DNA of 15,788 bases from Dehalococcoidales bacterium (GCA_030628245.1 DAOVRI010000011.1:1-15788); one strand, 5' to 3'; shown: positions 1 to 8,559, counted from the stretch's first letter. Notes: generated from the sequence alone by a model not told the origin. A program made the numbers and translations.

Positions 1-1116
1 ATCGTAACCGCCCGCTTTATTAACTACCTCTTTAAATTCCTCGCTGACCACCGTTTCGAGCAAGGGAGCCAGCAGCTTGCTCCGGTAGCTGGCGATCGGT
101 ATTACCAGGTCGTACCTTTCCCGGAACAACGGCAGGAAATCGAGGTCACAGCTGCGGGCGGCTGCCTCGATACCCAGTGCTACGTCTGCCTCACCCCGTG
201 AAATACTCAGACCGACGGCGAGGTGTGTTTCCATCTCCTGTTCATACCCCTTTATTTCGCCCGGGCTGATACCGAGCTGGCGCAGCTGTATGTCCAGGAG
301 AACCCTGGTGCCGGACCCCTTCTGCCGATTGACGAAGGTTATCTCAGGGCGTTTCAGGTCGGCTATGCCTTCGATATTCTTGGGGTTGCCGCGAGCGAAC
401 ATCAGTCCCTGAATACGATATACCAGGTGCACCACCGCCACCTCGCGACCCGGCAATATACGTTTGATATAGGGGTAATTATACTCACCCGTTTCTTCAT
501 CCAGCAGGTGAATGCCGGCAAGGTGAGCCCTGTCTTCCTGGAGAGCGATAAGCCCGCCGAGGCTACCGGCATGGACAATCTCAAAATCTATATTATCGCT
601 GCGCCGCTTTACCAGGTCGGTCAGTATGGTCAGGGCCAGGTCATGGCTGCCGACGATATGGATAGTATTGGGACTGACGCTGATTTTCGATTCGCTCACC
701 GGCTTTTGCGCAAGGCTCTGCCTTTCTTCACGCCATCGTGCCAGGTGAAGGTAGAAAGCCGCCTCAAGGTCCTCGGGACTGTATCCCTGGCTGAGCACCT
801 TAACAATATCATCGCTGACGATTTCCGAAAGGCGTTTCTGGCGGGCTACGGTAATGGAGGGGTCGTCCGTACTGGCAACCACCACGGTGCCGCCACGCCG
901 CCGGGCGGATATTACCCTCTCCCGCTCAAGTTCATGGTAAGCCCGGAACACGGTATTCTGGTTGACATTGAGGGAATGCGCCAGTTCTCTTACCGTGGGC
1001 AGGTGGTCGCCCGGTTTAAGCTGCTCCGTGGCGATAAACTGCCTGACCTGCTCGGCTATCTGCTGGTATAAGGGGGTGGGGGAATGCTGGTCCAGGCGGA
1101 AATCCAGACTATTCAT
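1..1116 (-). CDS. GntR-family transcriptional regulator fused to a PBP-like ligand-binding domain (3' end off window)
   Basis: The 372 codons from the ATG at 1116 to the window edge have no stop, so the C-terminus is missing. Residues about 12-80 form a GntR winged helix, with the N-terminal PLYQQIAEQV helix, LPTVRELAHSL and the recognition helix NQNTVFRAYHELE. After a helical linker (85-140), residues about 150-370 resemble the PBP-like domain seen in ModE-type and MoeA-linked regulators. Its marks are HAGSLGGLIAL, AGIHLLDEETGEYN, NRQKGSGTRVLLD, THLAVGLSI and ERYDLVIP. Family knowledge says such proteins are cytoplasmic one-component sensors, often linked to molybdate, tungstate or molybdopterin. 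The ligand here is not determined. It lies 67 bp downstream of the ABC exporter pair on the same strand and has its own promoter. No Shine-Dalgarno sequence precedes the ATG. Confidence 0.9.
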   Translation of the reverse strand, partial: MNSLDFRLDQHSPTPLYQQIAEQVRQFIATEQLKPGDHLPTVRELAHSLNVNQNTVFRAYHELERERVISARRRGGTVVVASTDDPSITVARQKRLSEIVSDDIVKVLSQGYSPEDLEAAFYLHLARWREERQSLAQKPVSESKISVSPNTIHIVGSHDLALTILTDLVKRRSDNIDFEIVHAGSLGGLIALQEDRAHLAGIHLLDEETGEYNYPYIKRILPGREVAVVHLVYRIQGLMFARGNPKNIEGIADLKRPEITFVNRQKGSGTRVLLDIQLRQLGISPGEIKGYEQEMETHLAVGLSISRGEADVALGIEAAARSCDLDFLPLFRERYDLVIPIASYRSKLLAPLLETVVSEEFKEVVNKAGGYD

Positions 1117-1132
1117 GGTTTATTGTAGCACA

Positions 1133-1161
1133 AATGTAACTTATCTGAGAAAGAATATCAA
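1133..1161 (-). promoter_or_regulatory. Predicted sigma70 promoter of the GntR/PBP gene
   Basis: On the minus strand a -35 TTGATA (1156-1161) is followed after 17 bp by a -10 TACATT (1133-1138). Initiation would fall near 1126, only about 10 nt before the ATG at 1116. The transcript would have a very short leader without a ribosome site. Confidence 0.5.
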
Positions 1162-1177
1162 TAGAAAGAGAGGGCGG

Positions 1178-1200
1178 CGGGGTTTAAGCTGTTAACCCCG
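1178..1200 (-). terminator. Weak hairpin at the end of the ABC exporter operon
   Basis: A 7-bp inverted repeat, CGGGGTT with AACCCCG, flanks a 9-nt loop and contains the stop codon of the ABC subunit ending at 1184. On the minus strand it is followed by pyrimidine-rich sequence (CCGCCCTCTCTTTCT) rather than a pure T-run, so termination is likely weak. The hairpin is clear, but its function is inferred. Confidence 0.35.
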
Positions 1201-3001
1201 GTGAGCTCAGGGTCTCGAACATCTTGTGGTAAAGCCCCTGTTTCGCCAGGAGCTCCTTATGAGAGCCTTCTTCGACAATCCGCCCCTGCTCAAGCACTAT
1301 AATACGGTCGGCGCCGGTCACCGTGGAAAGCCGGTGAGCGATGGTAAGGCAGGTGCGTCCTCCGGTCAGCTTACGCAACGCTTTCTGCATAATTCGCTCG
1401 GTGTTCGTATCCACGTTGGAGGTGGCTTCATCGAGTATCAGGATACGCGGGTCGGCCAGTATGGCCCGGGCCAGGCATATGAGCTGGCGCTGTCCGGCGC
1501 TGAGACTGACACCCCTCTGCCCCACCTGCGTATCGTAGCCCTTGTCCAGCCGGTTAATGAAATTCTGAGCGCCGACGGTTTTAGCTACCTCGATAACCTC
1601 ATCGCGGCTGGCTTCCGCTTTGCTGTACTTAATATTTTCCTCGATGGTGCCGGAAAAGAGAATCGGGTCCTGAGGCACGATACCAATCTGCTGCCTCAAT
1701 GACCGCTGGGTAATGGAACGAACATCGTAACCGTCGACGGTCACCTCGCCCTTTTCCACTTCGTAGAAGCGGGCGGTAAGACTGACCAGGCTGCTCTTAC
1801 CCGAGCCGGTCTGTCCCACGAGGGCTACCGTTTCTCCCGGCTTGATGTTCAGGTTAATATCGTGGAGGACATCCTTATCGGGCTCATAACCGAAGTTCAC
1901 GTTCTGGAAGTTTATCTCTCCACTCACCGGCGGGAGTTCAATAGCGTCGGGCCTGTCCTGAATTTCGGGTTCGACATCGAGCAGCTCGAAGATACGCGTC
2001 CCGGAGGCCATGGCCCGCTGAAGCTCCGTATACTGCATGGCCAGCTCCAGGACAGGTTCGAAGAAACGCTGGACGTAGAGCAAGAAGCTCACCAGAATAC
2101 CGACAGTCATAACACCGTCCTGGACCTGAAAGCCACCCACGATGATGACGATGGCAAAAGCAACACCGGTGAGTATTTGTACCGTGGGCATCATAAGCGC
2201 CTCCAGCTTGACGGCGCTGACGTTGGCGTCCAGGTGAGCGCGGTTGACCTCATCAAACTGCTCGAGGTTTTCGTCCTCGCGCGAAAGACTCTGGACGACC
2301 CTGACACCGGCGATATCCTCCTGAAGCTGGGAGTTGACCGTGGCGATAGCCCGCCGTACCCTGATGAAAGCCCGCCGGGCGTACTTCTGCCACACGAAAA
2401 TCATTATCGCCAGTACGGGGACGACCGAAAGCGTGATTAAAGCCAGCCGCGGGTTCCTGGTAATCATGATAGCAGCTATGCCCGCGAGCGTCAGGACGCT
2501 GGTCAAGAGGGCCAGCATACCCTGGGTCACGAGCTCCTGCAATTGCTGGACATCGTTCTGCACCCGAGACATAAGCTTGCCGACCTTATTGCGGTCGAAG
2601 AAACTCAGTGAAAGCCGGTGCAGGTGGTCGAACATCTCGGTACGCATTCTGTATATGATGGACTGGCCGGCCCGGGCCAGGAAGATACTCTCCAGATATT
2701 GACCGCCCCACATTGCCAGGGCGACTACAGCCAGCATGATAACAACGGTATTAAGTCCGCTGAGGTTCCCCCGCACGATATAGTCCGTGGCCTCACCGAC
2801 AAGGTAGGGCACAGCCAGAATAGCCAGCGTACGCACCAGCATGCCGCCAGCCCCGACGCCTATCTTGCCCATGACAGGCGCCAGATATTTTGGCAGCCTG
2901 GCGATTACCCGGCTGTCATATACCTTGCCCAGGACCTCGTCCGAATCGAAGCGGCCACCACCGTGGTGGGGAGGACCGCCCATCCCGCCGCCGTGAAACA
3001 T
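1184..3001 (-). CDS. ABC exporter half-transporter, catalytically competent subunit (MsbA/MDR type)
   Basis: This 605-residue protein has the normal length for a fused membrane plus ATPase half-exporter. Six transmembrane helices lie at about 50-330 and the nucleotide-binding domain at about 360-595. Visible motifs are Walker A GQTGSGKS (396-403), Q-loop Q444, signature LSAGQ (500-504), Walker B LILDEAT with catalytic Glu525, and the switch His556. The signature is slightly degenerate (A for G), while Walker B is intact. The N-terminus is rich in Gly and His (MFHGGGMGGPPHHGGG). It begins 1 nt after the stop of the companion subunit, with a GGAGG-type ribosome site inside that gene's end. It probably forms a heterodimer with its neighbour and exports lipids, drugs or peptides; the substrate cannot be read from sequence. 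Confidence 0.95.
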   Translation of the reverse strand: MFHGGGMGGPPHHGGGRFDSDEVLGKVYDSRVIARLPKYLAPVMGKIGVGAGGMLVRTLAILAVPYLVGEATDYIVRGNLSGLNTVVIMLAVVALAMWGGQYLESIFLARAGQSIIYRMRTEMFDHLHRLSLSFFDRNKVGKLMSRVQNDVQQLQELVTQGMLALLTSVLTLAGIAAIMITRNPRLALITLSVVPVLAIMIFVWQKYARRAFIRVRRAIATVNSQLQEDIAGVRVVQSLSREDENLEQFDEVNRAHLDANVSAVKLEALMMPTVQILTGVAFAIVIIVGGFQVQDGVMTVGILVSFLLYVQRFFEPVLELAMQYTELQRAMASGTRIFELLDVEPEIQDRPDAIELPPVSGEINFQNVNFGYEPDKDVLHDINLNIKPGETVALVGQTGSGKSSLVSLTARFYEVEKGEVTVDGYDVRSITQRSLRQQIGIVPQDPILFSGTIEENIKYSKAEASRDEVIEVAKTVGAQNFINRLDKGYDTQVGQRGVSLSAGQRQLICLARAILADPRILILDEATSNVDTNTERIMQKALRKLTGGRTCLTIAHRLSTVTGADRIIVLEQGRIVEEGSHKELLAKQGLYHKMFETLSSPGLTA

Positions 3002-3002
3002 G

Positions 3003-4757
3003 TTACTCCTCCACCTGGCTTTCCTCGGTATCCTGACGTATTAACAGCTGCTCTTCGTATACCTGTTTGTAAATGCCGTTCTTGGCAATCAGTTCGTCAT
3101 GCGTGCCCTTCTCCACCACTTCGCCATCCTGAAGCATCAGGATAAGGTCAGCGTTCTGGATAATAGGCAGACGGTGAGTAATAATGAAGGTAGTCCTCCC
3201 CTTGATAAGCCTGTCCAGGGCCTGACGGATAAGCTTCTCCGTTTCCGAATCCACACTGGCTGTGGAGTCGTCGAGTATGAGGATACCGGGGTCGACAAGC
3301 AGAGTGCGGGCGATAGATAACCGCTGCTTCTCCCCACCCGAAAGTGTGTCGCCGCGTTCTCCCACCCAGGTGTTATAGCCATCGGGCAGCGCCTGGATAA
3401 AGTCATGGAGGTAAGCGGCTTTGGCCACCTTTACAATTTGGTCCGCGCTGGCATCTATGGCGCCATAGGCAATATTCTCACGAATGGTGGCGGAGAAAAG
3501 GAATACATCCTGCTGCGCCGCGACGATATTCTTACGCAACGATGCCAGGGTAGCATCCCGTATATCAATGTCATCCACGAGGATTCTACCATCGGTCACA
3601 TCGTAGAACCTGGCGAGAAGATTGGCCACGGTGCTCTTGCCACTGCCCGAGCGGCCGAGCAGGGCCACCAGCTGACCCGGCTGCACTTCGAAGCTGACAT
3701 TCTTCAAGGCTGGCCCGATTTTATCGTAGCTGAAACTGACATTCTCAAAGAGGACATGGCCCCTGACCCTGCCCATCTCGATGGCATCTCGTTTCTCTTT
3801 GACCGCAGATTCGGTGTCCAGTATTTCTAGAATACGCTGCCCGGCGGATGCCGTGCGTGAGTAAAGGTTGACCATCATCCCCAATCGGCGTATGGGCATC
3901 ATCAGCATGCCCACGTAAAGGATAAACTGAGCAACCTCGCCTATGGTCATGGTAGCGGCCACTACCTGCTGGCCGCCGTACCACAGGATAAAGATGGTCG
4001 GTATGCTAATTAATAGCACCATGGTAGGCATATTAATAGCCATAAGACGGACGGCATGCATTTGTTCATCGTAGAGGGTGCCTGCCTGAGAGGCGAACTT
4101 CCGTCCGTCCTCTTGCTCGTGAGAGAACGCCTTGACCACGCTGACACCGGAGAGACTCTCCTCCAGCGTGGTACCCATGAAACCCAGCATAGCCTGAACT
4201 CTAAGCCAGATAGGGCGGATACGTCTGCCAAAGGTGACGGCCAGCCAGGCCACCGGAACGACAAAGGCAAGCGTGATTAATCCCAGCTTCCAGTCCATGG
4301 ACAGCAGCATGTAGGCCACTCCGAGAAACATAAAAAGCACCTGGGCCATACCGAGCAGGCCCATGGCGAAGAACATGCGCGTGGCCTCGACATCGACCGT
4401 AGCGCGTGACATAAGCTGCCCCGTCTGGCTCCGGTCATAGAAGGCGAAGCTCAGTCGTTGCAATCGTTCGTAGAGGGCATTCCGGATATTATACGATACT
4501 TTCTGGGCGACAACCTCGGCAAAAAAGCGCTGCCCGTAACCGGCTAACCCCCTCAAGGCGCTGGCAGCAACGATAACTACCGCGGCGATGATAACGAAAC
4601 TTCGCTCACCCATGCCCAGCACGGTATCGATACCTTCGCCGAGCATACGGGGTATGGCGATGCCGAAACCGGTGCCGATGATAATAAACACGAAGGCCAG
4701 GAGCAGCATGGGCCAGTATTTTTGAACATATCCCGTTAATCTCAGTATTACTCTCAT
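3003..4757 (-). CDS. ABC exporter half-transporter, subunit with degenerate ATP site
   Basis: This 584-residue half-exporter has six membrane helices at about 15-300 and an ATPase domain at about 335-570. It carries Walker A GRSGSGKST (368-376), signature LSGGE (472-476), Walker B ILILDDSTASVD and the switch His528. The catalytic Glu after the Walker B Asp is replaced by Asp497. In heterodimeric exporters such as TM287/288 this marks the subunit that contributes the non-hydrolysing site. Its canonical signature would complete the hydrolytic site of the neighbour (Glu525), while the neighbour's LSAGQ pairs with Asp497 here. It is the first gene of the operon and ends 1 nt before the next start. 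Its own ribosome site is weak (an AGG about 10 nt before the ATG). Substrate unknown. Confidence 0.94.
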   Translation of the reverse strand: MRVILRLTGYVQKYWPMLLLAFVFIIIGTGFGIAIPRMLGEGIDTVLGMGERSFVIIAAVVIVAASALRGLAGYGQRFFAEVVAQKVSYNIRNALYERLQRLSFAFYDRSQTGQLMSRATVDVEATRMFFAMGLLGMAQVLFMFLGVAYMLLSMDWKLGLITLAFVVPVAWLAVTFGRRIRPIWLRVQAMLGFMGTTLEESLSGVSVVKAFSHEQEDGRKFASQAGTLYDEQMHAVRLMAINMPTMVLLISIPTIFILWYGGQQVVAATMTIGEVAQFILYVGMLMMPIRRLGMMVNLYSRTASAGQRILEILDTESAVKEKRDAIEMGRVRGHVLFENVSFSYDKIGPALKNVSFEVQPGQLVALLGRSGSGKSTVANLLARFYDVTDGRILVDDIDIRDATLASLRKNIVAAQQDVFLFSATIRENIAYGAIDASADQIVKVAKAAYLHDFIQALPDGYNTWVGERGDTLSGGEKQRLSIARTLLVDPGILILDDSTASVDSETEKLIRQALDRLIKGRTTFIITHRLPIIQNADLILMLQDGEVVEKGTHDELIAKNGIYKQVYEEQLLIRQDTEESQVEE

Positions 4758-4803
4758 GGGTGGATGCCTGACTTCCGCAATTTATCCCGATATAACGTGA
4801 TAT

Positions 4804-4833
4804 ATTATATTACAAATTTAACCCTTTTGTAAA
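4804..4833 (-). promoter_or_regulatory. Predicted sigma70 promoter of the ABC exporter operon
   Basis: The minus strand reads -35 TTTACA (4828-4833), an 18-bp spacer and a perfect -10 TATAAT (4804-4809), giving a leader of about 40 nt to the ATG at 4757. The -35 element sits in the inverted repeat CCCTTT-TGT-AAAGGG (4822-4836). That repeat could be an operator, or a weak terminator for the DUF169 gene that ends at 4863. Confidence 0.55.
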
Positions 4834-4862
4834 GGGGTCGTGACCGTTTTCGATTGAGAATT

Positions 4863-5615
4863 TTACTCCTCGACATCCAGTCCCCACTTTCTAAACAGGT
4901 CCTTATAGAAATCGGGGCGGGGGAAATCCGGCCGCAGCAATATATGGGCCCAATCGTCCGCGTTCTGCTTCATCTCGGCACTGCGCTTGACCCCCTCCAC
5001 CAACCCTCCCAGCTTATCTTTCGGTATGGAAAAGATAATTTCGTCATCTCCGGCAAAGGCCCGCGAGGCTTCGCCGGGGTCGGGCAGGGTAATCCGGTAC
5101 TCGCCGGTTGTTATTACAGGTACGACGGAGTAAACGCAGGAATCTATAGGGTCGAACTCGGACTTCACCAGGGTCTTGTCCTGGAACTTCGGCACACCGA
5201 TCATCTCCCTCAATTGCGCGGTGTTGGAATAAACGAGCACCATGTCCGGCTCGAAATTAGCCGACCTCAACGGCCCGGTCACCATACCGATGTATTTCCC
5301 GTACTCAAAACGTGGGAAAGATGTATGCGCATCTACGAAGGCGTCATGCGGGTCTTCCACCAGTCCGTAGGCCAGCAAAGGCGCCCAGCACCAGTGGTCT
5401 TCTTTCAGCATAGCTATTGTCATTCCCTGCCGCCGGGTCATGGCAAAGGCCTGGCACTGCGCCAGATGATAACCGCGGTCTCTCTTCGGCCTGATGGCTC
5501 CTTCCGGTATATCCGCTTCAGTCTCCAGCATCTTCACGGCTATGGGGGATGTCTTCAGAAGGAGCGCCTTCTCCATCTCTTCGCCGTACCTGTTATATTC
5601 CTTTATCGTTGTCAA
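4863..5615 (-). CDS. DUF169 family protein
   Basis: This 250-residue protein matches the DUF169 pattern in length and landmarks: an N-terminal SPIAVKM segment, a conserved Cys in AQCQAFA, a second in DHWCWAPLLAYGL, then FPRFEYGKYIGM, and a late GDDEIIFSIP segment. No signal peptide or membrane helix is seen, so it is probably cytoplasmic. The biochemical role of the family is unknown to me; the conserved Cys residues suggest metal or cofactor binding, which is only inference. The start is TTG at 5615, supported by a perfect AGGAGG nine bases upstream. The next in-frame ATG is at residue 14 and would cut into the conserved start. It appears monocistronic, with its own promoter. Confidence 0.88.
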   Translation of the reverse strand: MTTIKEYNRYGEEMEKALLLKTSPIAVKMLETEADIPEGAIRPKRDRGYHLAQCQAFAMTRRQGMTIAMLKEDHWCWAPLLAYGLVEDPHDAFVDAHTSFPRFEYGKYIGMVTGPLRSANFEPDMVLVYSNTAQLREMIGVPKFQDKTLVKSEFDPIDSCVYSVVPVITTGEYRITLPDPGEASRAFAGDDEIIFSIPKDKLGGLVEGVKRSAEMKQNADDWAHILLRPDFPRPDFYKDLFRKWGLDVEE

Positions 5616-5659
5616 TTAACCTGACCTCCTTCAATAATCTATCGCATTCATCTAGTTAG

Positions 5660-5689
5660 ATTGTATCCACCTTACATCGCGGCTGTCAA
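5660..5689 (-). promoter_or_regulatory. Predicted sigma70 promoter of the DUF169 gene
   Basis: A perfect -35 TTGACA (5684-5689) is followed by an 18-bp spacer and -10 TACAAT (5660-5665) on the minus strand, with about 38 nt of leader before the TTG start. This is one of the best promoter matches in the window. Confidence 0.65.
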
Positions 5690-5710
5690 AAATTACCGAC
5701 ACTACTATAA

Positions 5711-5742
5711 AGAAAAAGAGGGAGCTTAATTTCTCCCTCTTT
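5711..5742 (-). terminator. Rho-independent terminator after the MMPL permease gene
   Basis: A perfect 10-bp stem (AAAGAGGGAG, 5715-5724, with CTCCCTCTTT, 5733-5742) and an 8-nt loop are followed on the minus strand by TTCTTTATA. It lies 21-53 nt past the stop of the permease at 5763 and just upstream of the DUF169 promoter, insulating the two units. The stem has A residues on its other side, so it could also act weakly on plus-strand transcripts. Confidence 0.85.
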
Positions 5743-5762
5743 CTCCGCAACGCAATGCTTTA

Positions 5763-8000
5763 TTACCCCGACTTTCTCGATAAACGTTTGCTCCTCCAGT
5801 TGTCGTACCAGACGATAAGTCCCGGCATCACCGTAATCGTTATTATCAGGCAGAGGAACACCCCGACGACGGTGGCGATGCCGAAATCACGAATCATGAC
5901 AAAGTTCGACGCTATCAGCACACCGAAGCCTCCCAGGGTAGTCAAAGCCGTAGTCACTATAGCCCGCCCGATTTTCGATATTGCGGTTACCATGGCGTCC
6001 CGCGGCGATAACCCCGACCTTTTTTCTTCTTCATAGCGTCCCATAAGCAGTACCATGAACTCGGTGCAAATGCCGATGATAAGGACACCAAGAATCGCGG
6101 TAAGCGGGTTAAGCGGAATGCCGATGAGATACATGTCCAATGAAGACCAGGCAATGACGGCTCCAACCGGTATGATGGTGAATACGGTGCTGCCCAGACG
6201 CCGGTAAACCAGTAAAAGGATGATAAACACCGCGCCGAGGCAAATGAGATTCATGGTAAGCCTGGCGCCTACTATGGCGTCCATCGTGCTGGCCCCGAGG
6301 GCAAGGCTGCCGACCGGCGAAACGTTCACACCCGCCGGGGCATGGGCTTCCTCCTGCAAAAGCTGTAACAGGTCGTGGGTCTCCTCCAGGGGTATGTACT
6401 TAATATTGAACGAGATGCTGGCCGTCCGGTGGTCGGCGGAGAGGACCTGCGCTACATAGAGTGGCGGAGTGTTTTCCAGTATCGCGTCAATCTGCGTTTG
6501 AGACGGAATCGCTCCCCCGGCGGCTTCACCGACCAGTGTCGCCAGACTATTTACGGAAATGATTTCAGGATGCGATGACACTGCTTCATCCTGGTACTGC
6601 TGCAGCCAGTTAAGCATCGCCGGGCTGGTCACGTCATCCGCCTCCACCATAAAGTGAATGGTGCCTCCGCTGCCGGTAATCTCGCGCGCCTCTCTCAGTT
6701 GTATCAATTCCGGCGTGTCCTGAGGCATAAGCTCTTCGTAGTCGGTATTCGTCGGCAGCCAGTGGTCAACAATGCCACCGCCAACCGCGAAGATAACGGC
6801 GATAATGAATATCCACAGAGTATGATTGATGGCCAGTCTGCCGAGACGTAATAAAATGCGCTCGATACGTCCGCTGGCTTCTTTCGCCGCCTTTTTCAAT
6901 CGGTTAATCGGCGTCCGCTTATCGGCCAGATAGACGATACTGTGCAGCAGGAACAGGGCTACCATGTAGCTGATAACGATGCCGATGGCCAGCACCATAC
7001 CGAAATCACGTATCATGGGCACTTCGGATATGTAAAGTGTTATGAAACCGATTATCGTTGCCAGCAAAGCAATCCCGACCACTGGGAACATGCGCGATAT
7101 GGAGGTAATAATCGCCTCGCCGATTGTCCTGCTTTTAGTTACTTCTTCCTGATAGCGGTTGTGAAACTGTATGGAAAAATCTATGCCGAGACCGATAAGT
7201 ATCGGCAGGACGGCCATCGTGGCCATAGTCAGAGGCACCGATAAATAGCCCATCAGGCCGAATGTCCACAGGGTACTGACGCCCACCATGATTAGAGAAA
7301 GCAGCCGCCAGCGCACCCGGAACATGAATATCAGGATGGCCATCATGACGGCAACGGATAAACCCAGCAGGATTGTGATGTTATTACCGATGCCGGTGCT
7401 GATGGCATCCACCAGCTTGGAGCCTGAGATGACTTCGGCATTTACACCGTCCATGGGGTGGGTTGAGAAAAATTCCTCGATGTCTTTAGACGCCTGCAGG
7501 GATTCCTCATCGCTCATGTTCCCCTGCGGGGTCACCACGATTATTACGTGCTCATCGTCGGGGATGAAGGGCTGCATCAACTGGCTGACGGCACCCTCGG
7601 AATCGTAGAGGACCGATTCAATAACAGTCTGCCCCGCCTGACCGGCTTTCTCCTGGGCCATCCTCAGCAGGCCGACAGGACTATTCACGGCGCGGTATCG
7701 CTCATCGTGGGATACTACCTCCTCAAAATCGGACAGGATGGCCAGGTTGCCGACCGAAAATATATCGTCGAGTTGACCTTCGAGCAGGACGGTAATCGGC
7801 TCCCCGCCGAATTGCTCCTGGTAGCGCGCGTTGTCCTGCGATATCTTTGCATCAGGCGAGACGAGCGCCGCGAAACCGGTCTCTGTTTCCAGCATGGTAA
7901 GACCCGGCACGGCCGCCGCCGAAAGTAATACAGCAATGATGATAAACAACCAGGGCCGGCGCTCGATGAAACGCGCCAGCGCTTGTGATATTCTGGTCAC
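5763..8000 (-). CDS. RND/MMPL superfamily efflux permease
   Basis: This 745-residue protein has two repeats of the RND plan: TM1 (17-35), an extracytoplasmic loop (40-200), five helices (205-360), then TM7 (393-412), a second loop (415-580) and five helices to the end. The first half has the GxxxD motif of MMPL proteins, GLGID at 270-274. The second half has GICTE at 643-647, with Glu instead of Asp. It fits the single-gene archaeal-type/HpnN-like branch of the RND superfamily, thought to move hydrophobic compounds or lipids with the ion gradient. The GTG start at 8000 overlaps the marR stop by 4 nt (GTGA), so translation is coupled. Regulation by the adjacent MarR protein is likely. The substrate is unknown. 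Confidence 0.93.
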   Translation of the reverse strand: MTRISQALARFIERRPWLFIIIAVLLSAAAVPGLTMLETETGFAALVSPDAKISQDNARYQEQFGGEPITVLLEGQLDDIFSVGNLAILSDFEEVVSHDERYRAVNSPVGLLRMAQEKAGQAGQTVIESVLYDSEGAVSQLMQPFIPDDEHVIIVVTPQGNMSDEESLQASKDIEEFFSTHPMDGVNAEVISGSKLVDAISTGIGNNITILLGLSVAVMMAILIFMFRVRWRLLSLIMVGVSTLWTFGLMGYLSVPLTMATMAVLPILIGLGIDFSIQFHNRYQEEVTKSRTIGEAIITSISRMFPVVGIALLATIIGFITLYISEVPMIRDFGMVLAIGIVISYMVALFLLHSIVYLADKRTPINRLKKAAKEASGRIERILLRLGRLAINHTLWIFIIAVIFAVGGGIVDHWLPTNTDYEELMPQDTPELIQLREAREITGSGGTIHFMVEADDVTSPAMLNWLQQYQDEAVSSHPEIISVNSLATLVGEAAGGAIPSQTQIDAILENTPPLYVAQVLSADHRTASISFNIKYIPLEETHDLLQLLQEEAHAPAGVNVSPVGSLALGASTMDAIVGARLTMNLICLGAVFIILLLVYRRLGSTVFTIIPVGAVIAWSSLDMYLIGIPLNPLTAILGVLIIGICTEFMVLLMGRYEEEKRSGLSPRDAMVTAISKIGRAIVTTALTTLGGFGVLIASNFVMIRDFGIATVVGVFLCLIITITVMPGLIVWYDNWRSKRLSRKSG

Positions 8001-8467
8001 TCTACCCCACCCCCGGCAGCTCCGCCGGTATTCCGGGACACGTTATCGAGCAGCATCTCGGCAACCTCGGCGGCTTTCTTCAGTTGTTCCAGCGTCAGAC
8101 CATCCAGGAGTCTTTCCATCTGGAACTCCCCCGACCTCCATAACCCGCCGATGAGTTCCTGCCCCGCCGGTGAAAGCTTGCAGATAACCAGTCGGCGGTC
8201 ATGCGGGTCGGCTTCGCGTACTACCAGCTCTTTCCTGACCAGGTTTTCCACGATACCGGTCGCCGTGGAAAGGGCAACATCGAGGACGGAGGCGATAGAG
8301 CTCATGCGACTGGGGCCACCGGTATGCAATATCAGGAGCGCCCGCAATTGCGCCACCGTAATATCAGAAGATAACAACTCTAGCCGGATAGTGGGATTAA
8401 GCGCACCGTAAATGTTCCCGGATGTCTCCAGAATATACTGAACTAAAGCCTCTTTATTCTGTTTCAT
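7997..8467 (-). CDS. MarR-family transcriptional regulator
   Basis: This 156-residue protein has the usual MarR length. The winged helix at about 33-105 contains LRALLILHTGG, the recognition helix region LDVALSTATGIVENL and the wing motif DPHDRR (87-92), followed by the helix around LSPAGQEL. MarR proteins bind palindromic operators as dimers and are released by small ligands. It is the first gene of an operon with the MMPL permease, the classic arrangement for a self-regulated efflux repressor. The ATG is preceded by AAGGAAG. No Cys-based redox switch is evident; the single Cys96 lies near the wing. Confidence 0.92.
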   Translation of the reverse strand: MKQNKEALVQYILETSGNIYGALNPTIRLELLSSDITVAQLRALLILHTGGPSRMSSIASVLDVALSTATGIVENLVRKELVVREADPHDRRLVICKLSPAGQELIGGLWRSGEFQMERLLDGLTLEQLKKAAEVAEMLLDNVSRNTGGAAGGGVE

Positions 8468-8491
8468 GTGCTGCTTCCTTTGCTGTATTGC

Positions 8492-8559
8492 TTAGGTGTT
8501 TTATAAATATTCGGTTTTACCTAACTATTTATTGTAACCTAATATCACCAAAGAGTCAA
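8492..8559 (-). promoter_or_regulatory. marR promoter with three TTAGGT operator half-sites
   Basis: On the minus strand the -35 TTGACT (8554-8559), a 17-bp spacer and -10 TACAAT (8531-8536) form a strong promoter. The hexamer TTAGGT occurs three times. Two copies read on the minus strand: 8537-8542, abutting the -10 within the spacer, and 8519-8524, around the start site. One copy is inverted at 8492-8497 in the leader. This placement is typical of repressor binding. Binding by the MarR protein is inferred. Confidence 0.6.

Noticed and set aside
223..1071. A 282-codon plus-strand open frame opposite the GntR/PBP gene
   Set aside because: It has no recognisable domain and no ribosome site, while the minus strand encodes a textbook regulator through the same bases. 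It is an antisense shadow.
4854..5624. A 256-codon plus-strand open frame covering the whole DUF169 gene
   Set aside because: DUF169 on the minus strand has clear family motifs, a ribosome site and a promoter; the plus frame has none of these.
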